DNA of 64,000 bases from Marinospirillum insulare DSM 21763 (GCF_000686905.1 NZ_JMLW01000011.1:1-64000); one strand, 5' to 3'. Counted from the first letter of the stretch, positions 37,016-46,419 are shown. Translations and numbers: made by a program. The notes: a model not told the origin generated them from the letters alone.

Positions 37016-37753
37016 ATGAAAATAAACCAAGATAGCCATAGCACCCATATTTCACAAAAGTTTAACCAAGAACTAGAAGAAATACGCAGCCAGCTTTTAG
37101 AAATGGGTGGTCTAGTCGAGCAGCAAATTCATGATGCCATTCAATCCCTAACAGAGGGTGATACTCAGCTAGCCAAGGCTGTTTGTGAAAAAGACCAAGA
37201 AGTGAACCAGCTACAACTCGATATAGACGAGCAGTGCACACAAATTCTTGCGCGCCGCCAACCAGCTGCATCTGACTTACGTTTAGTCTTAGCTGTTATT
37301 CGTGCCACAGCAGACTTAGAGCGTATGGGGGATGAGTCAAGCAAGGTAGCTAAAGCCACTTTAAAACTAGCGGAAGAAGGTCATTCACCCAGAGGTTATA
37401 TAGAAGCAAGGCACCTAGGAACGCTCGTTAGAAAAATGGTTCAGGATGTTCTGAATGCTTTTGCACGTTTTGATACCACTCAAGCCTTAGCAGTATTGCA
37501 TGAAGACAAGAATGTTGACCTAGAGTACCAGTCAGCTACCCGCTCACTGGTCACTTTTATGATGGAAGACCCACGAGCTATTTCACAAGTTATGAACATT
37601 ATGTGGGTACTCCGCTCACTAGAACGGATTGGTGACCATGCCAGCAACCTAGCAGAATATGTTATCTACCTAGTTGAAGGGCAGGATGTACGTTATACCC
37701 AAACAGAAAAAATTGAGGCAGCACTCACTCGTCCCAAGCACTCAGAGAAGTAA
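37016..37753 (+). CDS. phoU: Phosphate-specific transport regulator PhoU
   Basis: Links the Pst transporter to the PhoR kinase and represses the Pho regulon when phosphate is plentiful. The 245-aa protein is two repeats of a three-helix bundle with the metal-binding motifs DLERMGDESSKVAK (about 103-116) and SLERIGDHASNLAEY (about 206-220). It is the last gene of the pst operon; a response regulator follows after 69 bp. Confidence 0.95.
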   Translation: MKINQDSHSTHISQKFNQELEEIRSQLLEMGGLVEQQIHDAIQSLTEGDTQLAKAVCEKDQEVNQLQLDIDEQCTQILARRQPAASDLRLVLAVIRATADLERMGDESSKVAKATLKLAEEGHSPRGYIEARHLGTLVRKMVQDVLNAFARFDTTQALAVLHEDKNVDLEYQSATRSLVTFMMEDPRAISQVMNIMWVLRSLERIGDHASNLAEYVIYLVEGQDVRYTQTEKIEAALTRPKHSEK

Positions 37754-37822
37754 GCTGACATAAGCGCAGAAATAAGGTTAGAATCGAAATGACACTAACC
37801 TCTTACTGTTGAAGGAATAACT

Positions 37823-38653
37823 ATGGTCAAGTTAAGGCTACTAGTTGTTGATGATGCCAAGTTTATTCGTGACCTGGTACAAAAAACCCTGCGTGCTGAA
37901 TACCCAGAAATAGAGCTAATGGAAGCCTCTGATGGGCGTAAAGCGCAGGCAATCTTAGAGCGCAACAGCTTTGATATGATTTTATGTGACTGGGAAATGC
38001 CCGAGATGAGTGGCATAGAGCTGCTTGAGTGGGTACGCGCTCAAGAAAACATGCAAGAGCAGCCTTTTATTCTAGTCACCAGCCTAGACCAAAAAGAGCA
38101 TGTAGTAGAAGCACTAAAAGCGGGCGTAAATGATTACGTTACCAAGCCTTTCTCTGCTGAACAGTTAATTAGCAAAGTAATGAAGCAGCTAATTAAATCT
38201 GGAAAAATCACCCGTGAAGAAGCCATGAACATGGGGCGCAAAGAGCGTATTTCATCAGCAGGCGGGGCTGAACTCCTCACAGGTGGTGGCAACCCCTTAG
38301 TTTCGGCAGCCAAAAAGCCAACGCCAGCAAGAAGAACACCCAAGGGCAAAGCAATTCTTTTGGTTGGCGAACAACGTATGACGGTACTAATTCGTGATAT
38401 TAATAAACAAGAAGCACAGCTTCTAGGAAAGCTAAGTGAAGGCAAACCTTCTTTAGCAGAAGAGGTAACCCTTGGACTGGTTTTTGGTCGTGAAGAAAAA
38501 GCTATAAAAACCACTGTAAAAGCTTATATTTCTAGCTTGCAGCTAGCTGAGCGCAACCAACAAACAGATAAACTTAACCTAACCCTTCAGTTCCTACCTC
38601 AAGATGCCGAAACCAGTGCTAAATTTGCAAAAATTCTAGCGCTTATGGGTTAG
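37823..38653 (+). CDS. Response regulator with uncharacterised output domain
   Basis: The 276-aa protein has an N-terminal receiver with acidic pocket VVDDAK (8-13), acceptor Asp56 (ILCDWEMPEMSG) and Lys in TKPFS (about 108). The last 140 residues are not a DNA-binding domain I recognise; the segment after a basic linker (AAKKPTPARRTPKGK) may be a small alpha/beta domain. A similar regulator follows phoU in P. aeruginosa (PA5364, from memory). Its 3' end overlaps the convergent phoR stop by 18 bp. A role in phosphate signalling is inferred from position. Confidence 0.8.
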   Translation: MVKLRLLVVDDAKFIRDLVQKTLRAEYPEIELMEASDGRKAQAILERNSFDMILCDWEMPEMSGIELLEWVRAQENMQEQPFILVTSLDQKEHVVEALKAGVNDYVTKPFSAEQLISKVMKQLIKSGKITREEAMNMGRKERISSAGGAELLTGGGNPLVSAAKKPTPARRTPKGKAILLVGEQRMTVLIRDINKQEAQLLGKLSEGKPSLAEEVTLGLVFGREEKAIKTTVKAYISSLQLAERNQQTDKLNLTLQFLPQDAETSAKFAKILALMG

Positions 38654-39937
38654 TTTAACTGTTTTATTTAAAGGGAAACAACAGGTAAAACTGCTGCCTA
38701 TATCTGGCTGACTAGCCACTTCTAACTGCCCTTGATGGCGCAACATAACATGCTTAACTATGGCTAAACCTAAGCCGGTTCCGCCTGTACTGCTAGAGCG
38801 TCCTTTATCTATACGATAAAACCGCTCGGTTAAATGAGGTAAAAAAGCTGGGTCGATACCCTGCCCTTTATCTTCCACCTGAAAATAAGCTCCTTCTGTA
38901 TTTTGATACCAACGTAAAGTAATGACTGTACCTGCTGGCGTATATTTCACGGCATTAAAAACCAAATTAGAAAACGCACTGCGTAATTCTTTTTCACAAC
39001 CATAAATCCCTAAAGATTCATCAACCTCTAAAAATAATGAGTGCTGTCCACTAGACAAGGCTTGAGCATCTGTTTGTATAGAGTTAATAAGCCTTGCCAC
39101 CCTTAGCGGCTCTCTTCCCGCCTTAAAGTTACTGGTTTCTAGGCTAGAAAGGGTTAACAAATCTTCTACTAATTGCTGCATACGCAGTGATTGACCACGC
39201 ATTAGGGTTAACCCACGCTGCCACTTACTTGGCAGACTTTCAGCATGATCACTAAAGGTTTCTAAATAACCCGATAAAACCGTTAAGGGGGTGCGTAGCT
39301 CGTGAGACACATTGGCAATAAAATCTTGACGCATCACCTCTAAGCGCTGCATTTTAGTGACATCACGCACCAGTATTAGTCGCTCGTTACTACCAAAAAG
39401 GGTTACCTGAAACTCTAAACTGCGATCTTCATTTAAAGGTGAAGCAAGAGTCAAAGGGTCTTGGTACTGCTGGGACTCGTAGTAATCAACAAAACTGGGT
39501 TCGCGTAATAAATGCGTAATGGGGTAACCAAGATCACTGGGAGAACGTAGACCTAGCAAAGCTTCTGCTGCAGTATTCCACCATTCCAGATTACCCTTGC
39601 CATCAATCATAACTACGCCATCGCGCAAAGCCTGGCTAGAGTCTTGAATACGATTTAAAATTTGCTTTAAGTGCAGCTGGCTAGACTGCTGGCGGCGTTG
39701 ATAATGATAAATACCATCAAATACTTCACCCCAAATACCCTTGGCTTCTGGTGGCTCTTGGTCTGGTTGGGCTAACCAACGAGTCAGCCGCATTAGCTGC
39801 CAAAAATTCTTGGCTACAAAAACCAAAGCAGCTATAAACAAACCTAAAACTGCTTGATTAAAAAGCCAACCAGCTAGAAACCCTAAGAGCAGGTAAAGAA
39901 CAAGCACTTTGACTTCTTTACGAAATAAACTAGTCAT
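38636..39937 (-). CDS. phoR: Phosphate regulon sensor kinase PhoR
   Basis: Membrane histidine kinase for PhoB. I choose ATG 39937 ([10 protein letters not shown]), which overlaps the phoB stop (ATGACTAG), rather than the frame-maximal start at 39964; this gives 433 aa. It has two N-terminal membrane helices (10-42), a PAS domain (about 100-195), phospho-acceptor His212 in [12 protein letters not shown], and a HATPase domain with [11 protein letters not shown] near the C-terminus. It lacks a large periplasmic sensor, as normal for PhoR, which reads the Pst/PhoU state. Confidence 0.95.
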   Translation of the reverse strand: MTSLFRKEVKVLVLYLLLGFLAGWLFNQAVLGLFIAALVFVAKNFWQLMRLTRWLAQPDQEPPEAKGIWGEVFDGIYHYQRRQQSSQLHLKQILNRIQDSSQALRDGVVMIDGKGNLEWWNTAAEALLGLRSPSDLGYPITHLLREPSFVDYYESQQYQDPLTLASPLNEDRSLEFQVTLFGSNERLILVRDVTKMQRLEVMRQDFIANVSHELRTPLTVLSGYLETFSDHAESLPSKWQRGLTLMRGQSLRMQQLVEDLLTLSSLETSNFKAGREPLRVARLINSIQTDAQALSSGQHSLFLEVDESLGIYGCEKELRSAFSNLVFNAVKYTPAGTVITLRWYQNTEGAYFQVEDKGQGIDPAFLPHLTERFYRIDKGRSSSTGGTGLGLAIVKHVMLRHQGQLEVASQPDIGSSFTCCFPLNKTVKLTHKR

Positions 39938-40619
39938 GGGTAGAAAAACGATAACCCGTTCCACGTACCGTCTGTATTAAGCCTTCGTGCTTAGGACCTA
40001 AAGCTTTACGCAAACGGCGTATATGCACATCAACGGTACGGTCTTCAACATACACGCCACCACCCCACACCTGATCTAGCAACTGGTTACGAGTAAATGC
40101 CCGCTCTTGATGCGACATAAAAAATTGCAATAAACGAAACTCGGTTGGGCCAACTTCTAAAGGCTCATCAAAGGAAGTGACTCGGTGGCTCACAGGATCT
40201 AGACGCAAACCTTCTACTTCTACTGCTGCTTCCATAGCTAGGGGAGTTGTTCTTCTAAGTACCGCTTTTAAGCGTGCAACTAACTCACGGGTAGAAAAAG
40301 GCTTAGTCATATAATCATCAGCGCCAGCTTCTAGCCCCTGAATTTTATTGTCTTCTTCACTACGGGCAGTCAGCATAATGATGGGTATTTCAGCTGTTGC
40401 ACTATCTCGCTTTAAACGCCGCGCTAACTCTATACCACTGGTGCCTGGCATCATCCAATCAAGAAGAATTAAGTCTGGATTACAATCAACAACTAGAGCA
40501 TGAGCTGTTTGTGCATCGCCTGCTTCTAAACACTGGTAATCAGCCATTTCCAAAGCCATCACTAACATTTCTCGGATAGCGGCTTCATCATCAACAATCA
40601 ATATTGTTTTAGTGGTCAT
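39930..40619 (-). CDS. phoB: Phosphate regulon response regulator PhoB
   Basis: OmpR-family activator of phosphate-starvation genes. The 229-aa protein has a receiver with acceptor Asp54 ([11 protein letters not shown]) and Lys in TKPFS (about 105). Its winged-helix DNA-binding domain has [20 protein letters not shown] (about 178-197) and [14 protein letters not shown]. It overlaps phoR by 8 nt. A Pho box lies 54 bp upstream, so it is probably autoregulated. Confidence 0.96.
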   Translation of the reverse strand: MTTKTILIVDDEAAIREMLVMALEMADYQCLEAGDAQTAHALVVDCNPDLILLDWMMPGTSGIELARRLKRDSATAEIPIIMLTARSEEDNKIQGLEAGADDYMTKPFSTRELVARLKAVLRRTTPLAMEAAVEVEGLRLDPVSHRVTSFDEPLEVGPTEFRLLQFFMSHQERAFTRNQLLDQVWGGGVYVEDRTVDVHIRRLRKALGPKHEGLIQTVRGTGYRFSTHD

Positions 40620-40672
40620 TGTCCTTCACTCTCTTAAGCTTGGTGCATTTTTTTCTAGCCTATTACAGCTGC

Positions 40673-40690
40673 ATGACAAAATGATGACAC
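40673..40690 (-). promoter_or_regulatory. Pho box upstream of phoB
   Basis: On the minus strand, GTGTCAT-CATT-TTGTCAT: two PhoB half-sites at the canonical 11-bp period, 13 of 14 consensus bases matching YTGTCAT. It lies 54-71 bp before the phoB ATG and partly within the ubiA 3' flank, supporting phoBR autoregulation. Confidence 0.85.
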
Positions 40691-40696
40691 CCAAAC

Positions 40697-41563
40697 TTAA
40701 GCAACCCAGTAATCTATCACTAACAGAATAAACAAAACCATACCCGCATAATGATTGTTTAGAAATGCTCGCAAGCATGGCCCACGCTGACGGTGACGAA
40801 TTAACCACTGCTGCCAAATAAAAAAACCAGCCATGGCCAATAAGCCTAAATAAAAAATATTGCCACGTTCAAATGCTAAACCAGCTAGAGCTAAAAGCAC
40901 TAGCGTCACCAGTTGAGTTACTCCTATGGCAAAACGGTCGTAATCACCAAAAAATACCGCAGTGGATTTAACACCAATTTTTAAGTCATCTTCTCTATCT
41001 TCCATAGCGTAGGCAGTGTCATAACCAACCGTCCAAACCAAGTTAGCAAAAAATATAAGCCAAAGTGCTGGGGGCAAACCATTCGTTTGAGCTGCAAAAG
41101 CCATAGGGATAGCCCAAGAGAAGGCTGCACCTAAAACCACTTGAGGAAAGTGGGTGTAACGCTTCATAAAGGGGTAGCTAGCCGCTAATAACAGAGCAAT
41201 AGGCGCTAGCGTTAAAGTAAGCAGGTTAGTAAACAGCGTTAAAATAAACGAGATTAAAATTAAAACAATAAAAAGTACCAGCGCTTCTTTGGCGGTTACC
41301 CTGCCTGTTGCTAAAGGGCGTGTACAAGTACGCCTAACATGGCCATCTACTTTGCGATCTGCAAAGTCATTAATAACACAGCCAGCCGAACGCATTAGCA
41401 CTACACCTGCTACAAATATAAACAGCACTTTAATGTTTGGCACACCATCTGCCGCAAACCACAAGGCCCAAAGGGTTGGCCAAAGCACTAGATAAGTACC
41501 AATGGGGCGGTTCAGCCGAGTTAAGTCTATAAAGGCGGGAAGACGTTGATACCAGGGTGTCAT
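40697..41563 (-). CDS. ubiA: 4-hydroxybenzoate octaprenyltransferase
   Basis: Integral membrane prenyltransferase of ubiquinone synthesis; joins the polyprenyl chain to 4-hydroxybenzoate. The 288-aa protein has about nine helices and both Asp-rich motifs: NDFADRKVDGHV (about 65-76) and YAMEDREDDLKIG (about 186-198). It lies 2 bp after ubiC on the same strand, so the two form one operon. The order ubiC-ubiA-phoB-phoR is as in Pseudomonas. Confidence 0.96.
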   Translation of the reverse strand: MTPWYQRLPAFIDLTRLNRPIGTYLVLWPTLWALWFAADGVPNIKVLFIFVAGVVLMRSAGCVINDFADRKVDGHVRRTCTRPLATGRVTAKEALVLFIVLILISFILTLFTNLLTLTLAPIALLLAASYPFMKRYTHFPQVVLGAAFSWAIPMAFAAQTNGLPPALWLIFFANLVWTVGYDTAYAMEDREDDLKIGVKSTAVFFGDYDRFAIGVTQLVTLVLLALAGLAFERGNIFYLGLLAMAGFFIWQQWLIRHRQRGPCLRAFLNNHYAGMVLFILLVIDYWVA

Positions 41564-41565
41564 AC

Positions 41566-42120
41566 TTATTGCGCTCCAGATAAAGCTAACTGTTTAGCCA
41601 TAGGGTGCAAGAAATGCTCAGCCACTAGCAAGCGTAGGTTTTTTGCATAAAAACATGAAGCTCGACCCCATAAGCTAGGTGTAGAAAGCTGGTTAGGTGC
41701 GCAGAAAACAAAGGGACCACGTTTAATTAATGGGTCACTAAATAAAACCTGCCCTAAAGCTGTATTGCCCACTTGAGTTAAGCGACGACGCAAACCACCT
41801 TGAGTATTTAAAGGCAGTACCGATCGAGCAAATACCCAAGGCTCACCATCGACCTCTAGCAATACCTCTCTCACCCAAGCTCGCTGCTTTATACAACCCA
41901 GTAAAGCCACCTCGTTAGCTGGGGCAAGGATAACTTTTTCACTTAATACGCTAACTTTAAAGTCTTGCTGGGCATGGCTTTTTAACCTTAGAGTAAGCGA
42001 GCCTTTTTCTTGCAGCCAGCTACGCCAAGCGCCCGCGGGTGCACCCGTTAAATGGGCAGCCGGCAGCCAGTTTATTGAAGCAGTTTCGTTTGGCTGTTGC
42101 TTTAAGCTGGTAAGGGTCAT
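41566..42120 (-). CDS. ubiC: Chorismate lyase
   Basis: Releases pyruvate from chorismate to give 4-hydroxybenzoate, the substrate of UbiA. I choose ATG 42120 (MTLTSLKQQ, 184 aa) because a -10-like TATAGA lies between it and the upstream GTG candidates (42168 and 42135). Family features are WLQEKGSLTLRLK (about 34), VREVLLEVDGEPWVFARSVLP (split, about 88) and the C-terminal LLVAEHFLHPM (about 164). It is divergent from the oxidoreductase at 42181. Confidence 0.9.
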   Translation of the reverse strand: MTLTSLKQQPNETASINWLPAAHLTGAPAGAWRSWLQEKGSLTLRLKSHAQQDFKVSVLSEKVILAPANEVALLGCIKQRAWVREVLLEVDGEPWVFARSVLPLNTQGGLRRRLTQVGNTALGQVLFSDPLIKRGPFVFCAPNQLSTPSLWGRASCFYAKNLRLLVAEHFLHPMAKQLALSGAQ

Positions 42121-42180
42121 AAAAAACGCTAGCACTTTTCGGTCTATAATGGCTGCGAATTCTAACACAAGGATAGCTTT

Positions 42181-43359
42181 ATGCCTTCAACTCAACCAAC
42201 GCCGCCTCTGATTATTCTTGGTTCAGGTATGGCTGGCTATCAACTAGCAACAGAACTCAGGCGCTTAGGTGATGCTAGACCCATTACCCTGGTTACAGAA
42301 GATTCAGCAGACTTCTACTCAAAGCCACTCTTATCAACTGCCTTAGCTAAAAAGCAACAGCCTGAACAGCTAGTTAGTGCCAGTGGGCAACAACAAGCTG
42401 AAAAACTACAACTGACTATCTTGCCCTTCACCCGGGTAACCGCTATACAACCTAATGAAAAACGCATCATTACTGCAGAACATACCCTAGACTACCAAAG
42501 CCTTGTTATAGCTACAGGTGCTCGACCTAACCTACCGTCTATACCTTTAGCTGAAACCACACCTAAGAGCAAAGTGCTCTATACAGTCAATAGCTTAGAA
42601 GACTACCAAGAGTTACGGCAGCAACTAGCAACCAGCCCTAGCGTACTGATTATTGGTGGTGGCTTAATAGGTGTTGAAATGGCTCAAGATTTATTAGCAG
42701 CCAACTTTGATGTAACGCTCCTAGCAAGAAGTAATAGTTTATTAGATGAGCTAATTCCAGCCGAAGCAGCTGAGTTACTAGAAAAAAAGCTTAAACAACA
42801 AGGGTTAAAGCTGTTTAAAAATACTTCTGCCACCCAAGTGACTCAACATAAACAAGCTTGGCAAGTGCACACAGACCAACAGCTAAAGCTAACAGCTCAA
42901 ACTCTGATTTGTGCTACAGGCTTACACCCACGTATAAGAATTGCTTCAGAAGCAGGTATAGCGACTAACAAGGGCATTCTGGTTGATCAGCAATTAAAAA
43001 CCAATATGCCTGATATTTATGCATTAGGTGACTGCGCGGAAATTACTGGCCTTAATTTAATGTATGTACAACCTATGATGGCCAGCGCTCGTGTTTTAGC
43101 TGCACGGCTAACGGGTGACTTAACAGCCAAGCTGAATCTACAAGCCTTACCTATTTTGATAAAAACTCCTAGCTGCCCAGTTGTTGCTGCACCGCCAGCC
43201 AAGTCTGCCGAGGGTAGTTGGCAGTATGAAAAAGAAGCGGATAGCTGTATAGCAGAGTTTAAATCTAACACTGGCCAGCTCTTAGGTTTTGCGCTGGTAG
43301 GCAAGGCTGTAAGGCAAAAAACACGCTTAACTAAAGCTTTACCTCCTTTAATTAGCTGA
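42181..43359 (+). CDS. Rubredoxin-reductase-like FAD oxidoreductase
   Basis: A 392-aa FAD/NAD(P)-linked reductase with three expected parts: FAD motif IILGSGMAGYQLATELRR (11-28), NAD motif VLIIGGGLIGVEMAQDL (about 152-168) and second FAD motif IYALGDCAEI (about 279-288). Pseudomonas carries rubredoxin and rubredoxin reductase beside ubiCA, so rubredoxin-NAD(+) reductase is the likely identity. No rubredoxin gene is visible in this window. Confidence 0.82.
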   Translation: MPSTQPTPPLIILGSGMAGYQLATELRRLGDARPITLVTEDSADFYSKPLLSTALAKKQQPEQLVSASGQQQAEKLQLTILPFTRVTAIQPNEKRIITAEHTLDYQSLVIATGARPNLPSIPLAETTPKSKVLYTVNSLEDYQELRQQLATSPSVLIIGGGLIGVEMAQDLLAANFDVTLLARSNSLLDELIPAEAAELLEKKLKQQGLKLFKNTSATQVTQHKQAWQVHTDQQLKLTAQTLICATGLHPRIRIASEAGIATNKGILVDQQLKTNMPDIYALGDCAEITGLNLMYVQPMMASARVLAARLTGDLTAKLNLQALPILIKTPSCPVVAAPPAKSAEGSWQYEKEADSCIAEFKSNTGQLLGFALVGKAVRQKTRLTKALPPLIS

Positions 43360-43452
43360 CTTTTTAAAACACTTGTTTTATTCTGCTGTTGCTTGGTATT
43401 TTTTCAGGTCACTGATTTTTATTCATGCTAACAACTCTGGACTCTAACAATA

Positions 43453-43815
43453 ATGCTCAAACTAAGATTTTTACTTTGGATGCTAGGTTTTTTACTTAAA
43501 CGTACTTGGCGTAAAGATGAAAAGTTTCGCCAAAAACTAGAAAAACAACCTTTAAACTTTTCAATTAAAACAGCAGATAACAAACTAGAGCGTTGTTTTT
43601 TCTTAGAGTCTAGCGGCATAACAACGGCTAAAGCGAGCAAAGAAGCGCTCGATATGACTCTAGCTTTTGGTACGCCTGTTCAAGCTTGGAGTACACTCAC
43701 TAATAAAGATAAGAATGCTTTTATGCGAGCTATTCAAGAAGGCGAAGTAAAGGTGGAAGGTGACTTTAAACTGCTTTTCCACCTACAAAGCCTTATGAAA
43801 CATCTAAAAATTTAA
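43453..43815 (+). CDS. SCP2 sterol-binding-domain protein
   Basis: The 120-aa protein has a short hydrophobic basic N-terminus (MLKLRFLLWMLGFLLKRTWR) and an SCP2-like fold: beta-strands around residues 34-68, then TLAFGTPVQAWSTLTNKDKN (about 69-88) and a C-terminal GEVKVEGDFKLLFHLQSLM segment typical of lipid-binding SCP2 domains. It probably binds a lipid or quinone-like molecule at the membrane. Related SCP2-domain proteins (UbiJ, UbiT) assist ubiquinone synthesis, but this one is not clearly either. Confidence 0.65.
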   Translation: MLKLRFLLWMLGFLLKRTWRKDEKFRQKLEKQPLNFSIKTADNKLERCFFLESSGITTAKASKEALDMTLAFGTPVQAWSTLTNKDKNAFMRAIQEGEVKVEGDFKLLFHLQSLMKHLKI

Positions 43816-44058
43816 CTAATCATCTGCTTCATCTTCACGCAGCTTGGCAAAACGTTCATCTGCCAAGCGCAATTCCTTCTGTTGTTGGTAGCGTCTTAAC
43901 ACCGCTATCACCAACGCCGCTGTTAACATTAACAATAAAACCACGAGCTGATAACTACCTGCCTGCCCTCGCCCTAAACTTGTTTCCAATAAAAATATCG
44001 CTAATAAGCCTGCGGCTTGTGAAACTATTGCCCAAATACGCAGTCGATCATTAAACAT
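43816..44058 (-). CDS. Small two-helix membrane protein
   Basis: An 80-aa reading from ATG 44058 (MFNDRLRIWAIV), chosen because AGGTG lies 8 nt upstream; a GTG at 44088 would add 10 residues. It has two membrane helices (about 7-25 and 35-53) and a charged C-terminal tail (RRYQQQKELRLADERFAKL). I do not recognise a named family. It directly abuts the convergent SCP2-like gene, with no spacer. Confidence 0.65.
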   Translation of the reverse strand: MFNDRLRIWAIVSQAAGLLAIFLLETSLGRGQAGSYQLVVLLLMLTAALVIAVLRRYQQQKELRLADERFAKLREDEADD

Positions 44059-44159
44059 ACTATTTTCACCTGGCCTAAAAGATGACACTAGCTAGCAAAC
44101 TAGCTAACCTTGTCCGTTAATTTTACCTAGCACTCTATCAGCAGAGGTTTTTTATCCTT

Positions 44160-45035
44160 ATGACGCGCCACTTATTTTTAACTTTATTAGCACTAACATT
44201 TAGCCTGCTACTGAGTTTATCTAGCTACACCTTGGCAGAAAACACCCCGGCACAAAACACACCAAGCCAGCCAGCAGAAACCCAGTTAGAGTTAGAAGTT
44301 TTGCCCGCGCCAATCCAACACCTTAAAAACAAAGGGCTAGTTATTGTACGTGAATTTCCTGTGGGTGCAGCGCTTAAAGGTTGGGTCGTTAACTATCAAG
44401 GCAAGGATATGATTGTTTACACCACTGCCGATGATGAATTTTTAATTAATGGGGTTTTACTCGATGCACAGGGTAATGATTTAACCGAAGGTCACCAAAA
44501 AAGCTGGATACCACGCCCTAGCTGGGATGATTTAGCAACCAGCCACTTTATTACTGAACCTAGCCTAGCACCCGAGTCTACAGCTGGTGAATCCACTATT
44601 TATATGTTTTACGATGCCAACTGCCCCTTCTGCCATCTAGCTTGGTTAGCCCTACAGCCCTACCGTGAAGCTGGGCTAGAAGTTCGCTGGATTCCTGTTG
44701 CCTACCTAAAGCCAGACAGCCGAGATAAGGCAGCGGCTATTTTAAGTACACCTAAAAACAAACAAGCTGAACACCTAAGAGCCAGTATGCAAGCTTTCAA
44801 CACTGACACTCAAGACTTTAGCCAACCACCTAGCAACGAAAACAAACAGCAGCTACAAACAAATATGAATCTAATGCAGTCTTTAGGTATTAATGGCACA
44901 CCTGGCTGGGTATGGCTAAACAAGGAAGGCAAAATGCAAACCCAAGCTGGCATGTTACGTCTACCCAAGCTACCTAACGTGACAGGGCTGCCCGCACAAA
45001 AACATACTGAACCCACTTTAATGCGTTTTCGCTAA
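44160..45035 (+). CDS. DsbG/DsbC-like thiol:disulfide interchange protein
   Basis: Periplasmic protein of the DsbC/DsbG type, which repairs or reduces disulfides. The 291-aa precursor has a signal peptide (1-26, cleaved near TLAEN), an N-terminal dimerisation-type domain (about 45-120) and a thioredoxin fold. The active site is CPFC (155-158, in FYDANCPFCHLAW), with the cis-Pro loop INGTPGW (about 243). It is followed after 9 bp by another thioredoxin-fold gene, suggesting one redox operon. Confidence 0.88.
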   Translation: MTRHLFLTLLALTFSLLLSLSSYTLAENTPAQNTPSQPAETQLELEVLPAPIQHLKNKGLVIVREFPVGAALKGWVVNYQGKDMIVYTTADDEFLINGVLLDAQGNDLTEGHQKSWIPRPSWDDLATSHFITEPSLAPESTAGESTIYMFYDANCPFCHLAWLALQPYREAGLEVRWIPVAYLKPDSRDKAAAILSTPKNKQAEHLRASMQAFNTDTQDFSQPPSNENKQQLQTNMNLMQSLGINGTPGWVWLNKEGKMQTQAGMLRLPKLPNVTGLPAQKHTEPTLMRFR

Positions 45036-45044
45036 GACAAAACA

Positions 45045-45857
45045 ATGGAAGCTATTACTTTAGGGCCGCTTGTTCTACCCCTAAGCCGTTTACCTGGTTT
45101 AATTGCGCTTATTATTTTATTGGTAGGCAGTGAGCTACTGAACAAACGCTATTCAGGCTTAGCTCGCTGGGCTTGGCTAACGGCTCTAGTAGCTACTTTG
45201 GGCTCTAGACTGATTTATGCTACTAGCACCCCTTCTGCTTATTTAAGTGAGCCTTGGACTTTACTGTATTTTTGGCAGCCTGGTTTTAGTGTTTGGGGTG
45301 CCATTTTATCTGCAGTTATTTTTACGGGTCTATATTTATACAAAAAGCCACAACTTTTACCTAGCAGCCTAACCACCCTAGGTATCGCCAGCATAGTCGG
45401 CTTAGCACTATTGCTACTTACGCCAGGAAATGATTTCACTAGAGAAAGCTTACCCACACAAACCTTTACTAATCTAGAAGGTGATGAATTAGCGCTGACT
45501 CAGTTTCAGGGCAAGCCCTTGGTTGTGAATATGTGGGCAACCTGGTGCCCACCCTGTCGACGTGAAATGCCCATGCTACAAAGTTTTGAAGGTGACGACC
45601 GAGTACAGCTAATAATGATTAACCAAGGTGAAAGCCCGGTAGCAGTAGACCAGTTTTTACGCAGCCAAAACTTAAGTTTTAGCCAGGTATTAATTGATGT
45701 TCACCAAAAAGCAGGCAGAATCTTTAGAGCGCCCGGTTTACCCGCAACCGTGTTTTATAATGCCCAGGGTATACAAGTAGATAGGCACTTTGGAGAATTA
45801 AGCCGCGCACAAATAGAAAGGTTTATTCAGCAACAGGCATCCTTGCTAGACAAATAA
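45045..45857 (+). CDS. TlpA-like thioredoxin with N-terminal membrane domain
   Basis: The 270-aa protein has four predicted membrane helices (about 14-32, 42-60, 84-100 and 108-126), then a TlpA-type thioredoxin domain with active site ATWCPPCRREM (Cys168, Cys171). The membrane part is loosely like the first helices of prolipoprotein diacylglyceryl transferase, lacking that enzyme's catalytic features. The domain should face the periplasm. It may pass electrons to the DsbG-like protein, though the helices show no cysteine pair of DsbD type. Confidence 0.82.
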   Translation: MEAITLGPLVLPLSRLPGLIALIILLVGSELLNKRYSGLARWAWLTALVATLGSRLIYATSTPSAYLSEPWTLLYFWQPGFSVWGAILSAVIFTGLYLYKKPQLLPSSLTTLGIASIVGLALLLLTPGNDFTRESLPTQTFTNLEGDELALTQFQGKPLVVNMWATWCPPCRREMPMLQSFEGDDRVQLIMINQGESPVAVDQFLRSQNLSFSQVLIDVHQKAGRIFRAPGLPATVFYNAQGIQVDRHFGELSRAQIERFIQQQASLLDK

Positions 45858-45908
45858 TCACTAGCCCCCTACAATTCACAGCCTTGTAAATATACTTTTA
45901 CACACCAA

Positions 45909-45985
45909 GCGCTAGTAGCTCAGCTGGATAGAGTGTCGCCCTCCGAAGGCGAAGGTCGTGGGTTCGACTCCCGCCTAGCGCGCCA
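45909..45985 (+). tRNA. tRNA-Arg (anticodon CCG)
   Basis: A 77-nt cloverleaf with encoded CCA end. The acceptor stem is GCGCTAG/CTAGCGC, the anticodon stem TCGCC/GGCGA carries loop CTCCGAA (anticodon CCG), and the T arm has GGTTCGACTCC. It reads CGG arginine codons. Confidence 0.97.
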
Positions 45986-46018
45986 TTTAAAGCTGGCTAA
46001 ATCACTAAAACTACCCGG

Positions 46019-46045
46019 AAGCCCTACATGATTAGGGCTTTTTGT
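46019..46045 (+). terminator. Terminator after tRNA-Arg
   Basis: AAGCCCTA / TAGGGCTT is a perfect 8-bp stem with loop CATGAT, followed by TTTG and TTTT. Confidence 0.88.
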
Positions 46046-46419
46046 TTTCTAGCTGAATACCTTCCTAAAAGAAATAGAGTCCACCCTAACTGGTTATAGC
46101 CAAGTCTACTTTTGGTGTAAATTGGCAGCTATTTGCTTTTTAATGTAGAATAGTTGATCTTCCGCAATGGAAAAATCTTTTAAGTCAATCAGTTATAGCT
46201 TATTAACTGCCCATTCACCTAACTCGGAGTTTATTATTTATGGTCACGGTTGCCTTTCGCTTCCATCAGCCTGTTTCTATTAAGCCCTTACTTTGCATTC
46301 AAAATATCTCGCTTCCTACTTAAGTACCTTCTTTTAGTTTTCTTGTAAATTTAATACTGCCCTGTGGTTTAAGGGTCAGGGTTTTTTGTGCCTAATTTTT
46401 ACACTAAGAGATTAAGTCA
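46046..46419 (+). other. Non-coding region before the symporter gene
   Basis: A 374-bp stretch without a clear gene. It holds a 27-codon open frame (46240-46323, start MVTVAFRFHQPV) preceded by GGAG at an 11-nt gap. About 35 bp further on is a 5-bp hairpin CCCTG/CAGGG followed by TTTTTT (46360-46387), 32 bp before the symporter ATG. This leader-frame-plus-hairpin layout could be attenuation, but neither part is strong. No repeats or RNA gene are otherwise visible. Confidence 0.4.

Noticed and set aside
43453-43815. Assignment of the SCP2-like protein as UbiJ or UbiT
   Set aside because: It is too short for UbiJ, and UbiT normally sits with ubiU and ubiV, which are absent here.
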